Shown in pieces: positions 1-7,465 of a stretch of DNA of 15,419 nucleotides (positions within the stretch are counted from its first letter, which is position 1; the number at the start of each line of letters is the position of its first letter). The position numbers and the translations under genes are program-made. Source of the stretch: Atopobiaceae bacterium UBA1367 (GTDB taxonomy: Bacteria > Actinomycetota > Coriobacteriia > Coriobacteriales > Atopobiaceae); contig DBRN01000010.1 in NCBI GenBank assembly GCA_002305995.1, positions 1 through 15,419 of the forward strand, given 5' to 3'. The notes beneath the pieces are model-generated. The model searched no databases. It saw nothing but the letters and a program-made list of their open reading frames with translations, and was not told the DNA's origin.

Positions 1-543
1 TCCAGGATTCCCACCGCAGCCCCCATCGCCAATGGGGTGGGGGTTCGCACCACCCTGTTCGTGTCGGGGTGTCGCAGCCGCTGCCCGGGATGCTTCAACT
101 CGGGCGCCTGGAGCTTTGAGGTGGGAAAACCCTTCACGCCCGAGGTCGAGGACGCCCTCGTCGAGAGCCTCGCGCCCGCCTACGTGAGAGGCCTGTCGAT
201 CTTGGGCGGCGAGCCCATGGAACCCGAGAACCAAGCGGCACTGCTCCCCTTCCTCCGGCGCGTGAGGCGGCAGTGCCCGAACAAGGACATCTGGCTGTAC
301 TCGGGCTTCACCTGGGAGCAGCTCACCACGGAGCCCAGCAGGGCCAACACCGACGCCACCCCCGCGCTGCTCGAGCAGCTTGACGTGCTGGTCGACGGGC
401 CGTTCGTGTTGGACGAGAAGGACATCAGCCTGCGCTTTAGGGGCTCTGCCAACCAGCGGCTCATCGACGTCCCCAGAACGCTTGCCGCAGGTGAGGTCGT
501 GTGGTGGGAGGACGAGCGCGTCTTTGCCACCCACGAGTGGTAG
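1..543 (+). CDS. nrdG: Anaerobic ribonucleoside-triphosphate reductase activating protein, 5'-truncated by window edge
   Basis: This radical SAM enzyme uses S-adenosylmethionine and a [4Fe-4S] cluster to place the glycyl radical on the class III (anaerobic) ribonucleotide reductase NrdD. The frame is open from base 1, and the residues before the first GTG (IANGVGVRTTLFVSGC) match the family N-terminus, so the true start lies just upstream of the window. The GTG at 37 is internal. The cluster-binding CxxxCxxC is visible as GCRSRCPGCFN near 70-95, followed by the SAM-binding GGEP motif (LGGEPMEPEN, around 204-232). The protein ends in a TAG at 541-543. About 180 residues are visible, close to full family length. 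nrdD is probably the upstream neighbour but is not in the window. The gene converges on the minus-strand gene ending at 603, and no convincing terminator is visible in the 59-bp gap. Confidence 0.95.
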   Translation, partial: SRIPTAAPIANGVGVRTTLFVSGCRSRCPGCFNSGAWSFEVGKPFTPEVEDALVESLAPAYVRGLSILGGEPMEPENQAALLPFLRRVRRQCPNKDIWLYSGFTWEQLTTEPSRANTDATPALLEQLDVLVDGPFVLDEKDISLRFRGSANQRLIDVPRTLAAGEVVWWEDERVFATHEW

Positions 544-602
544 CGGGCCGGGAGCCAGCCTCGAGCCTCAGGCCCCACCCATGACCTGCCCCGCCTGCGG
601 CC

Positions 603-1133
603 CTAGTGCTCGAGCACGTCGAAGCGGTCGATGCTAAACAGCAGCTGCTCGACGTCGAGCAGGCTCCACACGCGCACGGAGCGCCCGTCCCTCGCGTAGA
701 TGCGCAGGTCCTTGAGGTGTGGGCCCAGAAGCGACGAGACCCAGCGCATGCGCTCGATCTGGTCGTAGCGAACGAGGCGCGTGCGCCCAAAGGCCCGGCG
801 CACGAGCATGTGGTCGTCATAGGTCATCACCTGATAGCGCACCACCGCCACCGCGAGCAGGAACAACGTCAGCTGGAACGAGACAAAGAACGCCAGCGGC
901 ACAACCGGGTCGGCGGGGAACACCCCGATGTGGCACAGCCAACCAGTGAGCGCCCCCAGCACCCCCATGAACACCATCACCAGCATTAGCGTGCGCGAGA
1001 TGACCAGCGACACCGAGTAGGTGTCGTGATGGGTGTGATGGCGCTCCGAGATGTCGGGGGTCGTCAGCACGCCCAGGATGCAGGTGCAGATCGGAAGGGC
1101 CAGGTCGAGAACCATCATGCGCGCCATGTCCAT
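603..1133 (-). CDS. Small membrane protein with C-terminal PH-like domain, function unknown
   Basis: The 176-residue product has three hydrophobic stretches, at about residues 6-24, 44-72 and 77-101. A soluble tail follows (about 102-174, 'YQVMTYDDHMLVRRAFGRTRLVRYDQIERMRW...') with the strand pattern of bacterial PH-like domains that follow membrane anchors in small uncharacterised proteins. It resembles DUF6560-type proteins, but this is from memory and not checked. No catalytic motif is visible. The chosen ATG at 1131-1133 has a G-rich Shine-Dalgarno-like run 7-12 bases upstream; two further in-frame ATGs within six codons are possible starts. That ribosome binding site lies inside the truncated peptidase remnant immediately upstream, so the gene may have been brought here by the same rearrangement. 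Confidence 0.7.
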   Translation of the reverse strand: MDMARMMVLDLALPICTCILGVLTTPDISERHHTHHDTYSVSLVISRTLMLVMVFMGVLGALTGWLCHIGVFPADPVVPLAFFVSFQLTLFLLAVAVVRYQVMTYDDHMLVRRAFGRTRLVRYDQIERMRWVSSLLGPHLKDLRIYARDGRSVRVWSLLDVEQLLFSIDRFDVLEH

Positions 1134-1136
1134 GTG

Positions 1137-1325
1137 CTAACCCCCCTGCGGCACGAGGGCCCTGAGGCAGGAGAGGGCCGCGAGGCGAGGTCGCGGGGGT
1201 CGCGCCATGACATGCCGGCCTGCCTGCTGGCCTGCCGAGAAGGGCGTCTGCCCCCCGGGTGCCAGGGGGTCGGGCTGCGAGGCAACCCGCACGTGGCGCA
1301 TGAACCGGTCGAGAACGTCGCTCAC
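1137..1325 (-). pseudogene. N-terminal remnant of a peptidase T-like (M20) aminopeptidase
   Basis: From a GTG at 1325 with an excellent ribosome binding site (AAGGAGG, then GGGAGG) the frame reads VSDVLDRFMRHVRVASQPD followed by a TPFSAGQQ segment. This matches the start of tripeptide aminopeptidase PepT as I recall it (LLERFLNYV...Q...PSTEGQW). After about 40 residues the similarity ends in an Arg/Pro-rich stretch and a TAG at 1137-1139. The product is about 62 residues against roughly 400 for the intact enzyme, and none of the metal-binding residues remain. I read it as a gene decayed by deletion. Alternatively it could be a short unrelated ORF, because the match rests on about 40 residues. 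Neither of the other two frames downstream appears to continue the peptidase. Confidence 0.5.
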
Positions 1326-1410
1326 CTCGGGCCTCCCGCCTCCTTGCCGACTCCGTCCAGCATAGCCCATCCAGCCCATCCGGCCCGTGCGGACCCCCGG
1401 CCCGTCGCAG

Positions 1411-1447
1411 CCCGCGGCAGGTCCGGCCCAGCCGGCCCTGCCGCGGG
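1411..1447 (-). terminator. Strong GC hairpin downstream of the activase gene
   Basis: Arms CCCGCGGCAGG (1411-1421) and CCTGCCGCGGG (1437-1447) are perfectly complementary. They are continued inward by CCGGC/GCCGG (1423-1427/1431-1435), giving about 16 base pairs with one internal mismatch and a 3-base loop. It starts 7 bases past the stop codon of the activase gene on the minus strand. There is no T-tract, so this is either a U-less terminator of the kind seen in high-GC genomes or an mRNA 3'-end stabiliser. Confidence 0.55.
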
Positions 1448-1453
1448 CCCCCG

Positions 1454-4400
1454 CTACAGGACCCCGGCCCGCTCCTTGGCCCGCTCGATCTGCCCGAGCT
1501 GCTCGGCCGACAGGCGCAGCGGGCCCGCCGTCTCGCCCGCGGCGTCCACGTCGTCGCCCTCAAGCCGGAACTCGCCGTGCTCGCGCAGGTTCTCCTTGGC
1601 CACGCTGATCATGAGCTTGATGCGGTTGAGCTGGTTGACCTCGCTCGCCCCGGGGTCGTAGTCCACGGCCACGATGTTGCTCTGCGGGTACAGCTGGCGC
1701 AGGCGCTTGATGACCGACTTGCCCACCACGTGGTTGGGCAGGCAGGCAAAGGGCTGCGCGCACACCACGTTGGGCGCGCCGCTCTCGATGAGCTCGATCA
1801 TCTCGGCCGTGAGCAGCCATCCCTCGCCCATGTTGTTGCACAGCGACAGCACCTGGCTCGCCTTCTCGGCCAGCTCGAAGATCGAGGGATAGGGCTCAAA
1901 GCGCGCAGACGCCTCGAGCATCCGGTTGATGGGCGCGCGCATGCCCTCCACCAGGGCGATCCCCGCACGGCCCACCAGGCGGCCCTTGGCGGAGGCGCCC
2001 AGCTCGCGGGCCATGTTGACCTCGTTCGACATGCCCAGCGTGAAGAAGTCGAGCAGCCCCGGCACGTCGGCCTCGCAGCCCTCGGCCTCGATGACCTTGA
2101 CCAGGTCGTTGTTGGCCGTGGGATGGAACTTGACCAGGATCTCGCCCACCACGCCCACGCGCGGCTTGCTGCGGTCGTTCACCAGCGGGAGCGCCTCGAA
2201 GGCGTCCACGGTGTCCTGGCACAGCCGGTAGAACGCGCGCCTGCCGATGGTCGCGATGCCGGTGGCGGCGCGGCGCATGAGGGCCGCGCTCAGGCGGTCT
2301 GCGGCGCCGGGCTCGGCCTCGTAGGGCCGCGTGCGATAGAGCAGCTGCATCATGAGGTCACCGTAGAGGATGGCGTAGATGGCGTGCGTCAGCAGGCCCG
2401 GCCTCATGAGGTTGAACCCCGGATTGCCCTCGTCGAGGCCGCCTGACAGCGAGAGCGAGATCACCGGCACCTCGGGGTGCCCGCACTCCCGGAGCGCCTT
2501 GCGGATGAGCGCGATGTAGTTGGTGGCACGGCAGCCGCCGCCCGTCTGCGAGATGAGCACGGCCGTGCGCGAGAGGTCGTAGGCACCCGAGAGCACCGCC
2601 GCTATCAGCTGGCCGCACACCAGGATGGACGGGTAGCAGATGTCGTTGTTCACGTACTTGAGGCCCGTGTCCACGGCGGCGTGGTCGACCGAGGGGAGCA
2701 GGACCACGTTGTAGCCCGCCCCGCGCAGCACCGGCTCGGCCAGCTCGAAGTGGATGGGCGACATCTGCGGGCAGAGGATGGTGTAGCCCTGGTCCTGCAT
2801 CTCCTTGGTGTAGCGCACCTTCTCGAAGGCGGCGCTCGCCGCCTTGCGGTACACCGGCGTGCGCCGCGAGAGGTCGGTCTGCCTCATGCGCTCCGGCAAG
2901 CCGTCCGCCAGGCGGACGCCCTCGGGGACCTCCTCGCGCGCGATGCCCGCAGCGGTCGCCCGCTCGAGCTCCGCGCGCTGCTCGTCGAGGGCGGCCATGA
3001 GCGAGCGCACGCGGATGCGCGCGGCGCCCAGGTTGGACACCTCGTCGATCTTGAGCACGGTGTAGATCTTGCCCGACGCCTCGAGGATCTCCTGGACCTC
3101 GTCGGTCGTCAGGGCGTCGAGGCCGCAGCCAAAGCTGTTGAGCTGCACCAGGTCGAGGTCGTTGCGCATGGCCACGAAGCGCGCCGCGCGGTACAGGCGC
3201 GAGTGGTACATCCACTGGTCGACCACGCGGATGGGTCGCTCGGGGCTCACCTTGTGCGCCACCGAGTCCTCGGTGAGCACGGCGAGGCCAAAGCCGTTGA
3301 TGAGCTCGGGGATGGCGTGGTTCACCTCGGGGTCGTTGTGGTACGGACGCCCGGCGAGCACGATGCCGTGACGCCCGGTGCGCTCGATCCACGCGAGCGT
3401 CTCGTCGCCCTTGCGCCGCACCTGCTCCTTGAACTCCTCGTCGGCCTCCCATGCGGCGTTGACCGCCGCGTCGATCTCGGCCCGCGTGATGCGCGGCCCA
3501 CGCAGGCGGCCCCGCCCCTCGGCGGCGTCGGCCTCGCGCTGCACGGACACCACCTCGTACAGGCGGCGCTTGAGCTCCCTCTTGTTGTCGTAGGGCAGGA
3601 AGGGCGCGAGATACTCCACGTCCCCACCCGCCAGCTCGTCCATGTTGAGCGCCAGCGACTGCGGGTAGCTCATGACGATGGGGCAGTTGTAGTGGTTGGT
3701 GGCCGTGTCGTCCTCCTGGCGCTCCCACCGCACGCAGGGCATCCAGATGAAGTCGGGGTCCTTGGCCAGCAGGTTGACCACGTGGCCGTGGCTCAGCTTG
3801 GCCGGGTAGCAGACCGACTCCGAGGGCATCGACTCGATGCCCGCCTCGTAGGTGCCCTTGCTCGTCTGGTCGGAGAGCACCACCGCAAAGCCCAGCCGCG
3901 TGAAGAACTCGTGCCAGAAGGGGTAGTTCTCGTACATGTTGAGCGCGCGGGGGATGCCCACCGTGCCGCGCGGCGCCTCGTCGGGCGCCAGGCCCTCGCG
4001 GTCAAAGAGCAGCTTGTTCTTGAACGCGAAGAGGTTGGGGGCCTTCGGCGTCCGCGAGCGCGCCTTGCCCGCCCCCCGCTCGCAGCGGTTGCCCGTGACG
4101 AAGCGGCGCCCGCCGCCAAAGTCGCTGATGGTGAGCAGGCAGTTGTTGGAGCAGAGCCCGCAGTGCGCCTGGCGCTGCGTCACCTGGAGGTTGTCGATCT
4201 CCTCGCGCGAGAGCAGGTTGGAGAGGCCGTGCTCGCCCGCGCGGTCGCGCGCGAGCAGCGCGGCGCCGAAGGCACCCATCACGCCGGCGATGTCGGGCCT
4301 GATCACGTGGCGGCCCGTGAGCAGCTCGAAGGCGCGCAGGGTGGCGTCGCTCATGAACGTGCCGCCCTGCACCACCACGTCGGCGCCGATCTCGTCGTAG

Positions 4401-6085
4401 TCGCGCAGCTTGATGACCTTGAAGAGGGCGTTCTTGATGACGGAGTACGAGAGGCCGGCCGCCACGTCGCCGATGGTGGCGCCCTCCTTCTGGGCCTGCT
4501 TCACGCGGGAGTTCATGAACACGGTGCAGCGGCTCCCCAGGTCGACGGGGGCGTCCGCGTGCACGGCGGCGCGGGCGAACTCCTGGACGCTCATGCCCAT
4601 GGAGTCGGCGAAGCTCGCGATGAAGGAGCCGCAGCCGCTCGAGCAGGCCTCGTTGAGCATGATGTGCTCGATGACGCCGCCCTTGACCTGCAAACACTTC
4701 ATGTCCTGGCCGCCGATGTCGAGGATGAACGCCACGTCGGGCACGAAGGCCTGGGCGCCCCGGAGGTGCGCCACGGTCTCGATCTCGCCGGAGTCGGCGC
4801 GCAGGGCCTCGATGAGGATCTGCTCGCCGTAGCCGGTGGTGGTCACGTGCCCGATCTCGCAGCCCTCCGGCAGGTGGTCGAGGATGTCGTCCATGATCCG
4901 GCGGGCCGTGCCCAGCACGTCGCCGTTGTTGACGTCGTACCAGGTGTAGAGCAGCTCCCCCCGCTCGCCCACGACGGCGGCCTTCATGGTGGTGGACCCG
5001 GCGTCGATGCCGATGAACACGCGCCCGCGGTAGCCCGCGAGGTCGCCCTTGGGCACGACCTCCAGGTCGTGGCGGTCCTTGAAGGCGGCGTAGTCAGCCT
5101 CGCTGGCAAAGAGCGGCTCGAGACGCGCCACCTCGGAGCCCTGCACGCCGTGCAGGTTCTCCAGCAGGGAGATCACCTCGTCGAAGGTGACCAGGCGCTC
5201 GCTCTCCCCCGCCAGCGCGGCGCCCGTCGCCACGAACAGGTGCGCGTTCTCGGGAACGATGCGGTGCTCCTCGTCGAGGGCGAGGGTCTCGTAGAAGCGC
5301 TCGCGCAGCTCGGAGAGGTACTGCAGCGGGCCGCCGAGGAAGGCCACGTGCCCGCGGATGGGATGCCCGCAGGCCAGGCCCGAGACCGTCTGGTTGGCCA
5401 CCGCCTGGAAGATCGAGGCGGCGATGTCGGCGGGCGCGGCGCCCTCGTTGAGCAGCGGCTGCACGTCCGACTTGGCGAAGACGCCGCAGCGCGACGCGAT
5501 GGGGTAGATGTGCTGGTAGCCCTTGGCCAGCTCGTTGAGGCCGGCCGCGTCGGTCTTGAGCAGGGAGGCCATCTGGTCGATGAAGGCGCCGGTGCCGCCC
5601 GCGCAGGTGCCGTTCATGCGCTGCTCGATGCCGTTGTCAAAGTAGATGATCTTGGCGTCCTCGCCGCCGAGCTCGATCGCGCAGTCGGTGATGGGGATGA
5701 GCCGCTCCACCGCGCGCTTGGAGGCGATGACCTCCTGCACGAACTCAAGGCCCAGCCACGTGGCCAGCAGCATGCCGCCCGAGCCCGTGACCGACACGCG
5801 CATGGGCACGGAGCCGATCATCTCGCGCGCGCGGGCGAAGAGGTCCTTGGCCGTCGCGCGGACGTCGGTGTGGTGGCGCTCGTAGTTTGCGTAGACGAGG
5901 TTGTCGTTGTCGTCGATCACGGCGAGCTTGACCGTCGTCGAGCCCACGTCGATCCCCAGGCGCAGGTGCACGTGGCGGAGGTCGATGGGGCCGCGCGGCC
6001 TCAGCTCGGCGCCGTCCTGCCGCAGCGCGACGGGGCGACGCGCCCTGACCTGGGCCTTGTGGCTCGCTTCGTACCTAGCGGACAT
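1454..6085 (-). CDS. Fused acyl-CoA dehydratase activase (two BadF/HgdC-type ATPase modules plus dehydratase-like C-terminus)
   Basis: The product is 1543 residues if read from the ATG at 6085, chosen because AAGGAG lies 7 bases upstream. The first ATPase module (about 42-292) begins with LGIDVGSTTVKLAV and carries NGTCAGGTGAF and RCGVFAKSD. The second (about 355-612) begins with FIGIDAGSTTMKAAV and carries NEACSSGCGSF and RCTVFMNSR. In each module the two conserved cysteines are 39 residues apart (161/200 and 481/520), as in the [4Fe-4S]-bridging activator HgdC. A cysteine cluster follows (CGLCSNNC plus Cys668), then a DUF2229-type segment (from about 710) and a C-terminal region resembling 2-hydroxyacyl-CoA dehydratase subunits. 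The family couples ATP hydrolysis to low-potential electron transfer into a dehydratase or reductase. The substrate is unknown, and no separate dehydratase subunits are present. It overlaps the upstream TetR gene by 11 bases, so the pair is probably translationally coupled. Confidence 0.88.
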   Translation of the reverse strand: MSARYEASHKAQVRARRPVALRQDGAELRPRGPIDLRHVHLRLGIDVGSTTVKLAVIDDNDNLVYANYERHHTDVRATAKDLFARAREMIGSVPMRVSVTGSGGMLLATWLGLEFVQEVIASKRAVERLIPITDCAIELGGEDAKIIYFDNGIEQRMNGTCAGGTGAFIDQMASLLKTDAAGLNELAKGYQHIYPIASRCGVFAKSDVQPLLNEGAAPADIAASIFQAVANQTVSGLACGHPIRGHVAFLGGPLQYLSELRERFYETLALDEEHRIVPENAHLFVATGAALAGESERLVTFDEVISLLENLHGVQGSEVARLEPLFASEADYAAFKDRHDLEVVPKGDLAGYRGRVFIGIDAGSTTMKAAVVGERGELLYTWYDVNNGDVLGTARRIMDDILDHLPEGCEIGHVTTTGYGEQILIEALRADSGEIETVAHLRGAQAFVPDVAFILDIGGQDMKCLQVKGGVIEHIMLNEACSSGCGSFIASFADSMGMSVQEFARAAVHADAPVDLGSRCTVFMNSRVKQAQKEGATIGDVAAGLSYSVIKNALFKVIKLRDYDEIGADVVVQGGTFMSDATLRAFELLTGRHVIRPDIAGVMGAFGAALLARDRAGEHGLSNLLSREEIDNLQVTQRQAHCGLCSNNCLLTISDFGGGRRFVTGNRCERGAGKARSRTPKAPNLFAFKNKLLFDREGLAPDEAPRGTVGIPRALNMYENYPFWHEFFTRLGFAVVLSDQTSKGTYEAGIESMPSESVCYPAKLSHGHVVNLLAKDPDFIWMPCVRWERQEDDTATNHYNCPIVMSYPQSLALNMDELAGGDVEYLAPFLPYDNKRELKRRLYEVVSVQREADAAEGRGRLRGPRITRAEIDAAVNAAWEADEEFKEQVRRKGDETLAWIERTGRHGIVLAGRPYHNDPEVNHAIPELINGFGLAVLTEDSVAHKVSPERPIRVVDQWMYHSRLYRAARFVAMRNDLDLVQLNSFGCGLDALTTDEVQEILEASGKIYTVLKIDEVSNLGAARIRVRSLMAALDEQRAELERATAAGIAREEVPEGVRLADGLPERMRQTDLSRRTPVYRKAASAAFEKVRYTKEMQDQGYTILCPQMSPIHFELAEPVLRGAGYNVVLLPSVDHAAVDTGLKYVNNDICYPSILVCGQLIAAVLSGAYDLSRTAVLISQTGGGCRATNYIALIRKALRECGHPEVPVISLSLSGGLDEGNPGFNLMRPGLLTHAIYAILYGDLMMQLLYRTRPYEAEPGAADRLSAALMRRAATGIATIGRRAFYRLCQDTVDAFEALPLVNDRSKPRVGVVGEILVKFHPTANNDLVKVIEAEGCEADVPGLLDFFTLGMSNEVNMARELGASAKGRLVGRAGIALVEGMRAPINRMLEASARFEPYPSIFELAEKASQVLSLCNNMGEGWLLTAEMIELIESGAPNVVCAQPFACLPNHVVGKSVIKRLRQLYPQSNIVAVDYDPGASEVNQLNRIKLMISVAKENLREHGEFRLEGDDVDAAGETAGPLRLSAEQLGQIERAKERAGVL

Positions 6086-6767
6086 CGTCATGCTCCTTCT
6101 GCAGCTCCATGGCCCGGGCGGCCATGGAGGGAATGTCAAACTCGATGGGGCGGCCGTACAGGTCGCCTGGCCTCACGAACATGAGGGCAGTCATCATGCA
6201 CGCCATGATCTCGGGCGACTCCGCCATGCCCGTGGTGAGCCAGCGCACCAGCACGCCCACCTCGGCGGAGATGACGAAGGTGAGGTAGTAGTCAAACACG
6301 TGGAGCGCGAGGGGCGAGAACCCGTGCAGGGCGCGGGCCATGACCACCTCGCGCACCATGGCCTTGATCCTCTCGGCAAACGCCGGGTCTCCCCCGTCGC
6401 CGAGCAGGGGGACGAGGTACGCCCCCTCGCGCTTGAAGTAGGAGAGCACCTCCGTCGAGCGCGGGCAGGGCTCGAAGCGGTGGATGGCCTCCTCGAGCTC
6501 GGGCAGCGTCACCTGGGCGACCTCGCGCACGAGCTCGCTCAGCGTGCCCATGGCCTCGTCCTCGATGCGCGCGACGAGGTCGGGGATGTCGCGGTAGTGC
6601 GAGTAGAAGGTCCGGCGCGTGACGCCGGCGCGATCCGCGACGGCGGTCACCGTCACCTGCGAGAGGTCGCCGGCCGCCACGATCTCGGCGGCGAGCGCGT
6701 CTCGCAGGGCGATGCGGGTGCGTGCGCTGCGCCGGTCAAGGCGGGGGGTCTCCAGGGTGTGCGTCAT
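6075..6767 (-). CDS. TetR/AcrR-family transcriptional regulator
   Basis: The 230-residue protein has an N-terminal helix-turn-helix (about residues 17-68) with the family signature VTVTAVADRAGVTRRTFYSHYRDIPDLVARI. A hydrophobic C-terminal ligand-binding and dimerisation domain follows (about 80-215). The ATG at 6767 has AGAAGGA (6774-6780) six bases upstream. A perfect 9-bp inverted repeat lies 19-53 bases before the start, so autoregulation and control of the overlapping activase gene are likely. The ligand cannot be read from the sequence. Given the partner gene, an acyl-CoA or fatty-acid-like signal is a guess. Confidence 0.9.
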   Translation of the reverse strand: MTHTLETPRLDRRSARTRIALRDALAAEIVAAGDLSQVTVTAVADRAGVTRRTFYSHYRDIPDLVARIEDEAMGTLSELVREVAQVTLPELEEAIHRFEPCPRSTEVLSYFKREGAYLVPLLGDGGDPAFAERIKAMVREVVMARALHGFSPLALHVFDYYLTFVISAEVGVLVRWLTTGMAESPEIMACMMTALMFVRPGDLYGRPIEFDIPSMAARAMELQKEHDDVR

Positions 6768-6785
6768 GGCAGTTCCTTCTCATGT

Positions 6786-6820
6786 TGTGCAATAGTTCAC
6801 ATTGCGAGCATTATTGCACA
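6786..6820 (-). promoter_or_regulatory. Putative TetR operator and promoter
   Basis: TGTGCAATA (6786-6794) and TATTGCACA (6812-6820) form a perfect inverted repeat with a 17-bp spacer. On the minus strand AATAAT (6815-6810, 5 of 6 to the -10 consensus) overlaps one arm, so a bound repressor would block the promoter of the TetR-activase pair. No good -35 is visible. The position and symmetry fit a TetR-family autoregulatory site. Confidence 0.65.
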
Positions 6821-6927
6821 GTGCGAGAAGGAATGTGCGAGCGGTGCAGGACGTCACACCGCCTTCACACCCACCCGTGAGCGGTCCGCACTGGGCACCC
6901 GGCGGGGCCGCGCACAGTTAGCAGCAC

Positions 6928-7133
6928 AGGGGGGACGGGGATTTTCGCACAGAGCACAGCACAGGGGGAGCACAGTGGGGACGGGGATTTTCGTGCTGGA
7001 CGGGAGGACTGACGGCACAGTGGGGACGGGGATTTTCGTGCCGCCCGCACACGACACAGGGGGGACGGGGGCACAGTGGGGACGGGGATTTTCGTGCCGC
7101 CCGCACACGACACAGGGGGGACGGGGATTTTCG
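6928..7133 (+). repeat. Cluster of REP-like repeats, direct orientation
   Basis: Five intact copies of GGGGACGGGGATTTTCG start at 6931, 6977, 7022, 7078 and 7117, and a truncated copy (GGGGACGGGG only) starts at 7061. Most are preceded by CACAG and followed by TGC or CAC. The copy at 7022 is framed by CGGCAC and GTGCCG, so the unit can fold as an imperfect hairpin. Segments 7022-7077 and 7078-7133 are a 56-bp tandem duplication. The pattern resembles REP/BIME arrays spread by Y1 (REP-associated tyrosine) transposases. No such transposase is in this window. Confidence 0.8.
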
Positions 7134-7385
7134 TGCTGGACGGGGGCGCGTCGGCACGAGACTGACCACAACTTCTTCTATTTTGGGGATCAGAAAAAAG
7201 CGACCTGCCATTTCAGCTTTATGAAGCCCCTAGACAAACGTTGTGATCAGTTTAGCCACCAGGGCGGGCGCAGCAGGGACGGGAAATTATGTGTCTATGC
7301 CGGTAGAGCGGGAAGTCGAGAGGAGGGCCACACAGTTGCGGCGGGAATATGGGCGAGCAGCACGAAAATCCCCGTCCCCACTGTG
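7111..7385. mobile_element. MITE-like non-autonomous element, copy A
   Basis: The element is a 275-bp unit bounded by 26-bp terminal inverted repeats (7111-7136 and 7360-7385) that differ at one base and have the REP-like motif at their centre. Inside lies the conserved 91-nt core at 7161-7251. No coding sequence is convincing. A closely related second copy lies at the right end of the window. Target-site duplications are not evident, because the left end is embedded in the repeat cluster. Confidence 0.6.
7161..7251 (-). repeat. Conserved 91-nt core repeat, copy A (possible structured RNA)
   Basis: The ends ACTGACCACAAC (7161-7172) and GTTGTGATCAGT (7240-7251) are inverted repeats. In minus-strand RNA all 12 positions pair, with one G-U wobble, while in plus-strand RNA that pair is a C-A mismatch, which favours the minus strand if it is transcribed. 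A small internal hairpin (GCTT/AAGC) is also present. The copy at 15252-15342 has the same length and differs at only three positions. Confidence 0.7.
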
Positions 7386-7434
7386 CCGTGCGCTAACGGG
7401 CGAGCAGCACGAAAATCCCCGTCCCTACTGTGCC
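7351..7434 (-). repeat. Two REP-like copies in inverted orientation, tandemly duplicated
   Basis: The reverse complement of the REP-like motif occurs at 7363-7379 and 7410-7426. Each sits in a roughly 37-bp direct duplication (7351-7388 and 7398-7434) that begins GGGCGAGCAGCACG. They face the direct copies to the left and lie just beyond the 3' end of the minus-strand RiPP-like operon, the usual position of REP/BIME elements. Confidence 0.75.
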
Positions 7435-7440
7435 CTGTGC

Positions 7441-7458
7441 CGGCCGCGGGTCCGGCCG
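7441..7458 (-). terminator. Weak hairpin after the nucleotidyltransferase gene
   Basis: CGGCCG (7441-7446) and CGGCCG (7453-7458) can pair around a 6-base loop, starting 8 bases beyond the last gene of the operon on the minus strand. There is no T-tract. It may act together with the inverted REP-like copies that follow it. Confidence 0.3.
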
Positions 7459-7465
7459 CTGCGGG

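Noticed and set aside
544..602. A terminator between nrdG and the convergent membrane-protein gene
   Set aside because: Only short interrupted inverted repeats are visible and there is no T-tract.
2477..6184. A 1235-codon open frame on the plus strand opposite the activase gene
   Set aside because: It is the antisense shadow of a GC-rich gene: repetitive His/Arg/Val/Leu composition, no domains, while the minus-strand reading has clear family motifs.
6854..7211. Several short frames encoding ENPRP/KSPSPL repeats, and the CRISPR-like look of the array
   Set aside because: The repeats are 17-26 bp with irregular spacing and mixed orientation, spacers are themselves duplicated, and no cas genes are present. 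The peptides are translations of REP-like DNA.
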